Positions 45,801 to 57,600 of a DNA stretch of 64,000 nt are shown piece by piece. Below the pieces are notes generated by a model. The model was not told the DNA's origin and did no database searches. It was given only the letters and a program-made list of their open reading frames with translations. Position 1 is the first letter of the stretch. Each line of letters opens with the position of its first letter. The stretch is from positions 310,001 to 374,000 of the forward strand of contig OV121090.1 in NCBI GenBank assembly GCA_921293015.1. The letters run 5' to 3'. The stretch is from Phorcus lineatus. Its lineage: Eukaryota > Mollusca > Gastropoda > Trochida > Trochidae. Both the position numbers and the translations under genes were made by a program.

Positions 45801-46829
45801 TTTATCTGGAGCCCTAGGGTGAAAACATTTTATTAAAAGTAAATTTTATTATAATGTATATTTTTTCATTGCCATTTCCAGGGTATAAATGCATGTTAAT
45901 TACTATAATTAAAGCTTCACAGGAGACTAACCCTGGCACTCTTCACAAAGGCCCCCTTCCGGTAACGTTATCCTAGTCAATGTTATTCTAGAGACCAGGG
46001 CCTCTGTTCAAGAAGACCAATGCTTATTGTTTGACACTGATTTCAGCTAAGCTTTTTTTTAGCTGTAATAGGGGTTTGGTGTTCAGTGTAATGGATGTCT
46101 TTCATCTTGTCACATTTGATACAGAAATTTATACAATTCTTACCATTTAGTAGTCATTTTGATAGAAATACTTCAATTCAATCATAAACATGTCACTAAG
46201 TCAAGCCTGATCTTGCTTTTTGTTGCATTTAGGGAATGTTTCCTATGTCGTTACAAGCTCTGCACTGCCTCGAGGAATTTAATTACATAATTTTTAGTGA
46301 TATCAGGGTAACATCGTACTTTCAACATTTTCTTAATTCTTTTGTGGAAATCTTTTTTTGCAGTTTAAAATTTTCAATCAAAACAGTGGTCTACTCATTA
46401 CAAAAGGTGTTACTTTTGACAAAATTTAAAATCGACATATTAGATATGTTTTCAGGACTGAAGATCCCGACTTCAAACTCATCACAAACTGATCTACAAA
46501 TACTGTGTAAGGGCTGTATGGCCACAGTGGTTATTGCTTTATCTACCTCTAATATAAAAATACTTAAATCTTAAACTTTGTCAAAGAATTTGTTTTTCAT
46601 GACCATCAGTTTTTGCTGTAGTTGCACTTCTTGTTTTTGTTGTTGAGAAAACTGTATAAGATAAGCACTGTGCTAATGCCATAATTGTTTGAAGTGTGTG
46701 CTTGTTTGAGCCAATAAAGAAACTATAAAGTTGTTTTGTGTTTTTACAATATATGAAAATAAACAAATATACAACCAACAAAAATAAAGGAAAAATATGA
46801 AATAACAATGGCTTTGCTTGATTGGTTAC

Positions 46830-46952
46830 CCGGCGCACTATCCGCATACGCCGCTGGAAATGAAGAAATCTGCTAAGCAGTTTATTAACAAGAGGCACAA
46901 GCCTAAAGCGTACGCCAAAAAGATGGTTTGAAATGACAGGTGCACCCGGCAT
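46830..46952 (-). other. Candidate 5' exon with GGCGG start-site motif, unidentified
   Basis: A CpG-containing island in AT-rich DNA. On the minus strand an ATG at 46952 opens MPGAPVISNHLFG and an Arg-rich stretch like a mitochondrial leader, reaching a possible donor, CGG then GTAACC. Just upstream the plus strand reads AATGGCGGAC, resembling the YY1-type motif found at start sites. On the plus strand the same DNA has another 35-codon frame ending KPKAYAKKMV and a stop. The two readings cannot be decided from sequence, and no partner exon was found. Confidence 0.25.
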
Positions 46953-48510
46953 ATAATGGCGGACAAATATTTTTGTTGCGACTATTCCACAACTTACATG
47001 TGTCTTAATTTTACTTTTGAAATAATTTTTTAAAATAATGTTCTTTATATGATTATCAAATAATGAAGAGTATTTGATAGTGACATTTTAATTCAGAGTT
47101 TTTGCATCTTGTATATTGAATGTATTCTGAAGACACTATGAGCTAAGATGACTACTTCCTGTGCGCAAGTCAACACACTTGATTCAACTTGATCCTGTTC
47201 CACACCTAGTGTACGCCGGTTCCATATCTGGCATATATGCCACTTAAACAATTGCAATTGCAATGCAACGTGCAATTGCATTTTGTTATATACCCACTAT
47301 TTGGCAACATGAATCAGTGTTGTTATCCCAATATCACACTCAAAATGCTCTTTTTGTCCGCTCAAGAACGTAATTTCAGGTGTTTTTTCAGCATATGATC
47401 ACCGCAAATGCATTGGTGTAATGTGTGTTGTCCATTGAATGGATGCAGATAATCAATTGCGTTCAAGTGATTGCATGTTTACTCATTTTGAGGTGTTTCG
47501 AGTTGTGATCAAACGTGTTCAGCTGAAGTACTGACGTGTCCATCTCATCGTTAGCTTCATTCTTCTGGTTCTTGGCACCAATACTTTTTGTCAGGAGTAT
47601 ATAACGAGTTGTCTGATTATACTATAGGTCCAGTTGACGTCTTCAATCTAATTTATCGTATCAAACATTAGTTGTTAGAAGAGTTTGAAATGTCAACTTG
47701 ACAATTGAATCATACAAGTAAATGCAGCTAATGCAGAAAGCTGCAGAACTGTAGCTTCATAACCTCTTCCCCCAGTATCATCAAGTTTGTGGCGATGTAA
47801 GGGTATCAAGAGAGCCTATTTTGGTGAAGCTACTGTATCTATGTAGAGCTATGTTCCTGATATGTGTTTGTGTGTCTTGATTGGTTGGCTCTTTATCCCC
47901 AACCTGGTCAAATAACAATGGCATTTTATATAGAAGTATTTTGAAGGAAAACAACTCAGATATGTTTGTAATGATGATTTTATTAACTCGTCAACCAGTC
48001 AAAAATAAACTATGGTAACATGTTTTGAACTAAAAATGTTAGTTCACAAAAGTTGCTTGGCATTAAAAGCATCTAAAACCAAGGCAATGTAACAAACGCT
48101 CTTCATTATTCAGAATTCAAGTTCTGAAAGAATATTACTGCACCGATTCTTTCTTGAAATTCTTTCATGCAAGTTGAACATGTTTTTAATGATAAAAATA
48201 GACAACTGTTTTTATTTTTCATGTAACAAACATAACTGATCTAGTAATAGACAATTGATACTTAATTTATTTCTCATTGGATGAGATTACAAATGCAACT
48301 GTAAAATCTTTGATAACCCTACCTCACAAAATATTTCATTTAATAACGCTCAACATCCAATCCAAGGGAGCTTACTCTTGGCAGGGAAGACTAAACTAAT
48401 GGAGCCTCATGAATTATGCGAACTCTATGAAAATTAAGCTTGTGATCATGCGACAACAAACTACTGCATGATTATGTATGAAGTTAGGTGCGTAGCAGTC
48501 AAAAATATAG

Positions 48511-48545
48511 GTATATTTATATATATATATATATATATAGATATA
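48511..48545. repeat. TA dinucleotide microsatellite
   Basis: A run of TA with few interruptions. Confidence 0.9.
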
Positions 48546-49164
48546 ATGGGGTATGTACACTACCATAAACTGGCCAAAATAATAGTGATGAGTACAAAAT
48601 GTTATACAGTAAAAAAGCATATTCTAGGGAATTGAGTCAAAAAGACTTAAATATGTAGGTTAAAATTGAATATTGAACTTTCTTCTGGCAATGCTTAGAT
48701 GAATAAATGTCGAAAAAAAGTGTGCCTAGTCCATCTGACACATATACTGGCATGCAAAAGAGGAGAGGAGAGAAGAACCGATACTTAGTTGAAACCAAAT
48801 ATTGTCACTATATTGAGGTGTAACTGGCTTACGTCATATTTGTGATGAAATATTTTGAAAGCACAAAAAGAACTTTAATACTGCATAAATGAGGATTGTA
48901 AAACAGGTTCTTGCCATCTTATAAAACAACCATCTACAATGAGTGTATACGTCATTGGGTTCAAACGATGTTGATTAAATATAACATGAAAACTATACAA
49001 CATTAAGGTGAATGGATGATAGAGATTAGGATATTTCATGATCATGGTCCTTAAATCTCTACAATATTGAAGATAGAGGTCCTAAATCTACTGACATAAG
49101 TTAGTTAATTAGTTAAGTGAATATGTAATATGTCTGTGATTCACATTTCTAAAGACAAAGAAAT

Positions 49165-49485
49165 AAGACACAGTCTCACATTGCAAATGACATAAACATG
49201 AAGAAGTCAGTGTTTCACATTGCAAATGATTTTAGAATTTTAGTTTCACATTTGAGTTTCACATTGTAACCGACTTAGTAGTTGGAGGCTGGAGTTTTAC
49301 ATTGCAACAGGCAAAGGAATTAGAGATCCAAAGTTTCACATTGCATGACAAAAATTCACATTGCATCAGACTAAGGAATAAAGAAGCCAGTTTCACATTG
49401 CAATAGACTAATGAGTTAAAGATCAAGAATTTCACATTACAACAGACTAAGGAATGAAGAAGCCAGAGTTTCACACTGCAACAGA
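49165..49485. repeat. Degenerate tandem repeat, TTTCACATTGCAA core
   Basis: Eight or nine copies of TTTCACATTGCAA spaced about 20-55 bases apart, several followed by CAGACTAAGGAAT and GAAGCCAG. Confidence 0.8.
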
Positions 49486-50789
49486 CCTGAGTCTGACAAA
49501 TACTGCTTTACAAGATTGCACAAGGGAAATGCTGTCCACATAGCAAACTGACCAGACACTGGCAAAATTAGGACTCCTATCTGTAAACTTGTTGCATAAC
49601 CTGAGAAAAACATGGGTTTGTTACGATAAAAAAGTGTTCTCATCTCTTGTGGTGATATGGGTTAGAACAACCCTTTAAAGTACTAACAAACTATTACTGT
49701 AAGAAATAGTATGGTGACTTCACATTACTATGTCACTTGGGAATGTCAAATGACACAATTGTTTCATTGTTTATAGTTGCTATAAGTATTGTACAATGGT
49801 GCAACTTCACGAAGAGATGTAATCTAAGGCCTTTGTGAAAATAAATATCATTGTGAAAAAAAACAAGCTGTCTGAAGTTGTAGAGGCAGCTAAGGCACAG
49901 TTCATATGTACAAACTGGACAGAGTGATTTGGATGGATTGTTGTAGAGTCCCATAGGAATATGAAAATACATAGAGCTTGTAAATATACACTACTTTTTA
50001 TAAGACAATGAACCCAAAGCTTGTGCAAACAAGGTATTCAAATAAAGGTACATTGAACCCTACAGAGGTAACTCCGTCATAAATTCCTATACTAACCTCT
50101 GTTGTAATATGCTCTCTTCTCGGGATTCTGGCAGGTTCCCTTAGCAGCAAAATATTAAATTATCAGTAAAATTTCAGCCAATAAAATAAAATCACTGCAT
50201 GCATGGATAGCATATGTGTTGTCACTGAGGCCTATTAATGATGGAGTTGCTAAATAAGCGGACTGTGTTGTGAAAACAATACCAAGTGCCAGGTGCACCT
50301 TCAAATGAATTTAGCTTGCTTGAGACACAATGAAATAACTGAGGCTTTTCGAATGATAACTCTTGAAACAACGTCGCTAATTAATTTTGATTAAATTTAA
50401 TCATGCTTCTACATTGCTAGACAAAGAAATGCTCATATTAGGACAGGGGTTAGCATAGGAACTTATGACAGAGCTTTCGTATAGGAACTTATGACAGAGC
50501 TACTTCAATAGGGAAAGAATGACATGTACCAACAACCTCACAATTGAAGGTGTACATAAAGGAGTTCATGATGTGAGTTTCTGTGAAACCACTTTAAATA
50601 GTGGGGTGAACATCAGGGCATTATGCTTTATGACACAACATGACAAACTGGTTATATACAGACATAGTTCATGGAGACAATACTAGGCTTTCCAATGTAA
50701 CAAAACAAATAAGACCTGCAATGGCGTCAAATTTCATTAGAACGAAAAACTCCACAGAATGGGAGGTGTAGTTATTGTTGGTTCAATGC

Positions 50790-50940
50790 TGCTTTCAAGA
50801 ATTCACTTATTAATGCTGCTAGTATTACTGCAGGGAGAAAGTCTGCTACACTATGTTGTGGCAAAGCATTATGGTGATACCAGAGAGGATCAGCTGGAAC
50901 TGGCGAACCATGGGATGTACTGTGCAGCATTGCATCCAAA
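50790..50940 (+). mobile_element. SINE-like dispersed repeat, copy 3
   Basis: Shares GCTTTCAAGAATTC, TGCTGCTAGT, CTGCAGGGAGAAAGTCTGC, GAACCATGGG and GCAGCATTGCA with copies 1 and 2, in the same order. Its 3' block is shorter. Confidence 0.65.
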
Positions 50941-52220
50941 CCTTACTGCGTGTAGAACAGTTTTCTACTGCAGATAAAGTGGTCAATTTCCATAAATGTT
51001 TTTGTTTTGATGGTTATTTGTTCTGATACTTTAAATACCTTCATATAAGCCTATACTGAAGGCATATTCAAAAATTGTAATTATCACATATCAACTTTGT
51101 ACAAAATTAGTTTTTAAACAAAAAACTGACTTGCATTAATATAAAATGCAAATTTTACTTTTTTTACTTTTTACAAATGAGGACACATATAACTACTTGT
51201 AAAATTCAGACATAAGTTAGTGGGGCCATTCAATCTCAGACGATGTTACTATCAAGCGATGCCAATTTAGTGCAAGATGAGTTGAAACTGCCTCCAACGT
51301 AGCCAGCCTTGAAATGTTAATCAACGCATTTGTAAAACTCCTCAATTGGAAGGTTTGTACAGAGGGAAAAGAACTGGAATATGGTCTTGTTGGAGCCTAG
51401 TCAACTAACTTGTAAAACACTAACTCATTATATGACATATTTTAACCTCCGAAAAAACATTTAACATAAAATAAGGCAAATTGAACACTGTATACAGAAT
51501 TTTATCATAGCCAAATGTTTTTACAAATTAAGAGAATTATTTGATTAAGTTTTCACAAATACTTATCAATGGCACGATTAAAGAAATTGCAGCATTCGAT
51601 GTTGAGGATGATGTGACTTAAAGCGAAGGCATTGGGTGGAATCCTACATGAAAATCTGTAATCAAAACTAAAAGACACTTGTCCTTTACATCGCCATTAT
51701 AACTCTGCCAAACTTTCTGTAATGCTGTGACGGGTAATTTATATCATCAGTCAGAATCTATCACTGCCGAATAATCAGACGAAGTTGCTATACTGTAACA
51801 TGAGTGTGTGAATACATCTAATATTACACTCTCATGTAGGCCAAAGCCAAAACATCACATTTAATGATCTATCTAAGAAATACATTTCTTTACAATTCAA
51901 TATATTCTGCCTGCAGAACAACAATCTTATTCAAAAATCTGTTTGTGATCTCGAACGACCACAAGATAATAATCTAATTAATTTCTCACTTGCAACTAAT
52001 TCACTAAATAAATCAACATTCTCAGATTTCTAATAAGTCAAAACTAACAAAGAGTAACCGACTTCAAAGAGGAAGCCATTTGTAAGATAATTTAACACAC
52101 GTTGAATTCCAAATAAATAGATAAAGAAAGAAATGTACTGGCTACAGTAGAAGATGATTGTTCACTGCTCTCAGATCTGACTAGAGTCTCTCTGACGTCA
52201 CATCCTGCTCCAATCGCTTA

Positions 52221-52700
52221 TTTATACCCAGGAAACTCTTATTCTCCTCTCAGGAGTTGCCTCTCTCTGCTAAATTTCTGATTTATACCCAGGAAACTCT
52301 TATTCTCCTCTCAGGAGTTGCCTCTCTCTGCTAAATTTCTGATTTATACCCAGGAAACTCTTATTCTCCTCTCAGGAGTTGCCTCTCACTGCTAAACGTC
52401 TGATTTATACCCAGGAAACTCTGATTCTCCTCTCAGGAGTTGCCTCTCACTGCTAAATGTCTGATTTATACCCAGGAAACTCTGATTCTCCTCTCAGGAG
52501 TTGCCTCTCACTGCTAAATGTCTGATTTATACCCAGGAAACTCTGATTCTCCTCTCAGGAGTTGCCTCTCTCTGCTAAATGTCTGATTTATACCCAGGAA
52601 ACTCTGATTCTCCTCTCAGGAGTTGCCTCTCTCTGCTAAATGTCTGATTTATACCCAGGAAACTCTGATTCTCCTCTCAGGAGTTGCCTCTCTCTGCTGC
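52221..52700. repeat. 61-bp tandem repeat with a hairpin in each unit
   Basis: Eight copies starting TTTATACCCAGG at 52221, 52282, 52343, 52404, 52465, 52526, 52587 and 52648. Each unit has AACTC ... CTCCTCTCAGGAG ... TT, so AACTC can pair with GAGTT and CTCCT with AGGAG. If the rhophilin 3' UTR extends this far it would put eight hairpins in RNA, but that is not shown. Confidence 0.95.
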
Positions 52701-52897
52701 CTGCTGATGACTGAAAGCTACTTACAGCAAGTAGGCCTCTCTCAATTTTGAATAATTTCATTAGCTGTTTATTTAAAGCTCATATGAAGCAATCCTGAGA
52801 AAACAATAATGGGTTTGATAGAACTTCTTGGATACAAATATCTTGATGAGAGCTGGATGAGATTATCAAGGCCTTGATGAATTCTTATCATTAGATC

Positions 52898-53008
52898 TGT
52901 CCTTGTAGTCAATAGTTCTGACTGTAGTCTATAGTTCTGACTGTAGTCAATAGTTCTGACTGCAGTCTATAGTTCTGACTGTAGTCTATAGTTCTGACTG
53001 TAGTCCAT
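52898..53008. repeat. 19-bp tandem repeat
   Basis: About six copies of CTGTAGTCTATAGTTCTGA or a one-base variant. Confidence 0.93.
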
Positions 53009-54425
53009 TAAAGGGCCAGTAGTATATCATTTTTAAGATTTTTCCCCAATAAGCATTAATCATGCCAAAAGTATTATCTGAAGAGGATCAACACAAAGAT
53101 TCAAGAGGGGTCTAACAATTTCTTTCCAATTCTTACAGCCAACTTGATAGTGATGTGCCTAATCAATTCCTCATATTAGACAAAGAGCAATCTCAATAAT
53201 AAATTCATCAAGGCCTTTTGATAGTGAGAGCAAGAGAGACATGACCCTATACAAACAAAATAAGCCAATTAGACAGTTCTCTAAACAGTGGAAATTAAAT
53301 ATAAAGATATCATAAATATGAAAATACTGCAGTCTACTGAAGTACAAAGAGTTTCATCATAGCTATATATAGCTGGTTAAGAACACTGGCATGTACATTA
53401 TAATTGCATTTGAAAATCTAAAATCCTAAATACTTGACATCTGGTACAAGTTGACACGTCTTTTGGCGCCTGAGGGATAAATAAAGCTTTGATTTTGTAG
53501 AAAGTCAGGAATTCTGTTAGAGGGAACAAGTTGGTATGTACAATTGATAATACATGGTAAGGGCACATGACAATATTCACACGGGTATAATACTGGATCT
53601 GGTCACACTGTTCAGGGCTCTCCCACTGCTTGGCTTGACTGTTTTATGTACACAGTAATGCGCCTCCAGCTTGTCAAACACTGATAGATCACTTCATAGT
53701 TCAAACGGCTTCTTGCACTCCAGACCCCACTTTCACAAAGCTCCATTAGACAGAACTCTTTTACTTACTAATATATATATTTTAGTCTAAGGGGACTATC
53801 CCAATCTTTAGATTTTCAAAACTCACTTAGAACTTAGAAAGTCTTAAGCGAATGTCATTGCACATACTTATGCCTATCCTAGCATCAACAGAGCTTAAAA
53901 GATCTGGGGTCAGTACTGTAAAGAGTTTCCAATCTAAGTAAACCTTTCCATCTCTTGCATTCAAGTATCCTCGTGGAAACTACCTTGATAATATGCTTGA
54001 TCAGAGGACTAGTATGTTCAACCAAACACATCCACACCAGGCTTGCTTTTGAAGTTATGGTTCCTTAGAAATGATTTTTAAGAATAAGATGTTTCCTTAA
54101 GATATCTGCATTTCCAAATGAATTTGCATCTCAATGTAAAATTACTTCACAAACACAGTTCTCGCACAACACGAAATATTTTTTTCTTGAATGAAATAAA
54201 CTGTATATAAAATTACACGTCTGCTATACTCCACAACAGTAACTTCGCTCCACAACCTTGTCAAGCCATTATGTGAGTACACTAATTACTGATCCTTTTC
54301 ATGATGGTACCAGGAGCTCAAGGTAAATACAACAATACGTCAACTCAGTCTTTCCTCACAAACACAGCACTTGATCAAGATATTCCCACACCGAGCACTT
54401 GATGATTAATGCACACTCCAGAGAG

Positions 54426-54431
54426 TTTATT
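54426..54431 (-). terminator. Poly(A) signal candidate of rhophilin
   Basis: TTTATT on the plus strand is AATAAA on the minus strand, about 250 bases after the rhophilin stop codon at 54682. Confidence 0.45.
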
Positions 54432-54681
54432 TATACAGCTGTGTGGTGAATGTTGTGGATATCTATAACACAGCACTTCTCTTGTATCACACTTCCCTAT
54501 CTAGAGCTAGACCAGGCACTCCATCATGTTCAACATCGTCACTCATAAAGAGAAGTCGCCTTTATCAGCAACATCGCTCAGCTTCAAGCAGTTTTGGTGA
54601 GAGGTCCTATCATCACTGACACATCACTGAACCAGTGATCAACTCTTACATAACCAGGTATCATATCACTGACAAGTTCAT

Positions 54682-57600
54682 TCAACGTGAGATTATATCG
54701 TCATCGATATCTTCTGATGACTTCCGTTTTTCTGATTTATCTTTTGAAGAGTTCCGCCTCATGAATATCCAGGGGGCGCTCAATCTACTTCTGTTACTCT
54801 TCTCGCTAGACACGCTACTCTGTGGGCTCTGCATACGAACCGGTGTGGTCGGCAAACTCAGCGTCGCATACGGCCGTTCCGCGTTCAATTTTTCCAGAAA
54901 ACTCTTCCCCATGGGAGTAATTAATCGAAGTTCTAACGAGTTTCCTGCTTGCCGTACTAATTGCACAACTTCCTCGTGTTTAGCCCACTTCGTGTCCATC
55001 GTACCAACGCCCACCACGAAATCTCCCATCTTCATGGAGCTGCGCTGTAACAGATCGACGCATGTTTAACATGAAACAGTGGGAAGTGATATCATACACA
55101 AATCAATACATCAAAGTTGTTGAAGACACAACACTGTATCAGTTGAAGCAACAATGATATACAAACTTTAAACAATGATGTAAAAACAAACTTATTGTAG
55201 TTAGGGCAAACGCACATTAAATCATCACCTACAAACAAATACTGAATGATTGTGTTACTTGCAGTTTCTGTGATATTCATATCAACACATATTTGAAGAT
55301 ACATTAATAAGATTGTTTTGCAATTGTTTACACTTGTTTCCCTTTTTTTGACAACTTTTAATCCCCTAAAGATTACATGCCACAGTGCCTTTAAACGCAG
55401 GTAATGATACATACCCCTGCAACGCTGTCGGGCTCGATCTCTGCGATCATTACAGGACAGTCCCCACGCACACTGAACCCAAAACCCTCGTCAACTGTCC
55501 GGTCAAGCTGAATCCTCCTTGCTGCTGACCATTCGTGTCGAGAATTGAATATTGAGATTGGTCCCTGTGTGAATCAACATTAGAATATCTTTAATATTTG
55601 AGCCTGAATGGACATCAGAATATGAGGGAGATTGTTTTAGATTTATAAAAGTTGGTAAGAGGGAAAAATTAATTGTCCCTTTTGATTCAGATATCATTTT
55701 GATTATTACCTAAAGCACTGAAGCCAGGCCAACAGTTTCCAAATACATGCCTTGTAACCAATAAAACTGAAATGTCATTACTCAATTACATCTATATGTA
55801 AACATTATTTCCTCTTTCCTTAAACCTTTAATCATACATAATACCTATTGTCAAAGTCATTACACATAACATTATGAAGATCCTGGACAAAAATACAAGT
55901 AAAAGTGTAAAATTTTGGACAAAGCAGATTCATACCAGTCTTGAGAAGATGTCCACAACCTTGACCTTTGAGAACTCCGGTATAATTGGTTTGGCCTCTC
56001 TCTCAGTTTTGCTCTCGATGCGGGGCGCTGTGAGGAGCTCAGCAAAGTTATCCTCATCCTCCAGGGCTTCAAACTTGGCCAGAGTCCTGTGTGGGAACAC
56101 ACACAATTGTGGTTACATATTACAAACTTAGTAACTTTGGAGACACTTCAAAACTTGGCCAGAGTTCTGCGTGCAAACACACACAATTGTAGGTTATACA
56201 TTACAAACTTAGTAACTTTCTATCTATCTACATTAAATTGAAAATCAGTATTCATGGACGAAGTGTTTACTTCTGTGTCTGGTTTTAGCTTTTTAGCATT
56301 TATAGAAATATGATCTTGTGTAACTAAATAAATATTGTTGTATCAACCAAGCAACAAGTCCTAGGTATCTTGCATAATGACATGATGTAACAATGTAAAT
56401 CAAGCACTATGGAATTTCAGGCTCAATACATCATATCGACAATCAAAGACAGTCAACTGACAGAAACATTGAAAGTTTTAAAGTTAGAGATTTAGTCTTT
56501 CAGCAATAGCTTAGCTGGTCATGATCATGAGAGCAATGGTTGTCTTCTCCTGATCTCGTTTCTGGTAGTTCATCAGTCTCCCTGCATTGACCCAGTCTGT
56601 CTGTCTGTGTTAGTCAAGTTGAAGATGGTAATGAAATGTTATCAGTTTTGACTCAATCAATGATGTGTTATGCGCTCACCTTTCATGAGCTTTCTGCAGC
56701 AACTCTCGGAAGATGTCGATCTTGCGCAGCTGCTTACAGAGGTCGTGAACTCTGATAGCTTCCTCGTGGCTAAGAGCAGCCTCTCGTAGATGTGCCAAAC
56801 CTAGGGAGCAAAATGAGCATCACATCAGTATGTCATCTTAAACTCAATTTAAAAGATGATTGTACTTGATTGCTTATGTATATTTTGAAACTTCATTGCC
56901 CTATTCTATAAACCTGAGAACTCCTGAGGATAGACTAAATACTAAATTGCATTGGGATACATAGAAGACCAAGCCCATGGTATCACATTTATCTAACCTT
57001 GATCCCAAATTAAATTAAATATTTTTCACATGAAGAATGATAGAAAGTTAATCATTTAAATAAATCATCTTAACTGAAATGGGTTAAGTTCTTATCTCAG
57101 CCTTACCAAAATGTGATTAAATTTTCATTGACTTATTTGTTTTATCGATGATTATTCACGTTAATTTGTAAACAACAGCTCACCTAGTGTTTTCCTGTCA
57201 CTATCGTTAGCAGGTATCTTCAGACCATTATTCTCATCCCGAACGTCTGGTCCCACGTGTAGTTGTTCAACCAGCTGCTTTAACTTTTCAACATTGTCAC
57301 TGTCTATAAATAAAACAGGAACCATAAACCTCACTCCCATATAGTTGCATAAATAAAAGGTAAATATGATAAAAGATGCATAAAAATAGTTAAATGTTCT
57401 AAATAGAGCTGGTAATTATACTGCTCCAGACACAAGTGGAAGTGATATGGCATTGGATGAAAAACATTAAATTACTTTATCTAGCCTTTCATTTTAAGAA
57501 CCCACTGAAGTTTCATAAAATCCCTCAGTCTGGTCTATGCAAAGTGTGATCATACAAAGAAAAGCCATACCTTTCTGATCCATGAGAGCCACAGCCACTG

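Larger units (their letters stand above)
43996..45816. mobile_element. Larger relative of the CAGG...CCTG transposon
   Basis: Left end CAGGGTTCCAGATAA and right end TTTATCTGGAGCCCTA match the ends of the element at 6078-6547, and the sub-terminal CCTCAAAATAAAAA and ATTTTACGCAGATAC blocks are shared too. It is about 1.8 kb because other repeats have inserted into it. No target duplication is visible, and no transposase. Confidence 0.6.
43932..54681. other. Gene-poor interval between GMPR and rhophilin
   Basis: Both flanking genes point their 3' ends into this interval. It holds nested repeats (43996-45816), a SINE-like copy (50790-50940), three tandem arrays (49165-49485, 52221-52700, 52898-53008), a TA microsatellite (48511-48545) and two weak candidate exons on the minus strand (46830-46952 and 45397-45530). 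In the stretches between these I see no exon, tRNA or rRNA. The part next to 54681 is rhophilin 3' UTR. Confidence 0.6.

Noticed and set aside
46236-46574. Plus-strand frame of 112 codons
   Set aside because: AT-rich with biased Phe, Leu, Ser and Ile content, no domain and no nearby splice or start context.
50759-50977. Plus-strand frame of 72 codons
   Set aside because: It covers SINE-like copy 3; the other copies do not preserve the frame.
52221-52700. CRISPR-like regular repeats with palindromes
   Set aside because: The whole 61-base unit is conserved, so there are no variable spacers.
54635-55069. Plus-strand frame of 144 codons
   Set aside because: Complement of the rhophilin terminal exon, which has clear PDZ homology on the minus strand.
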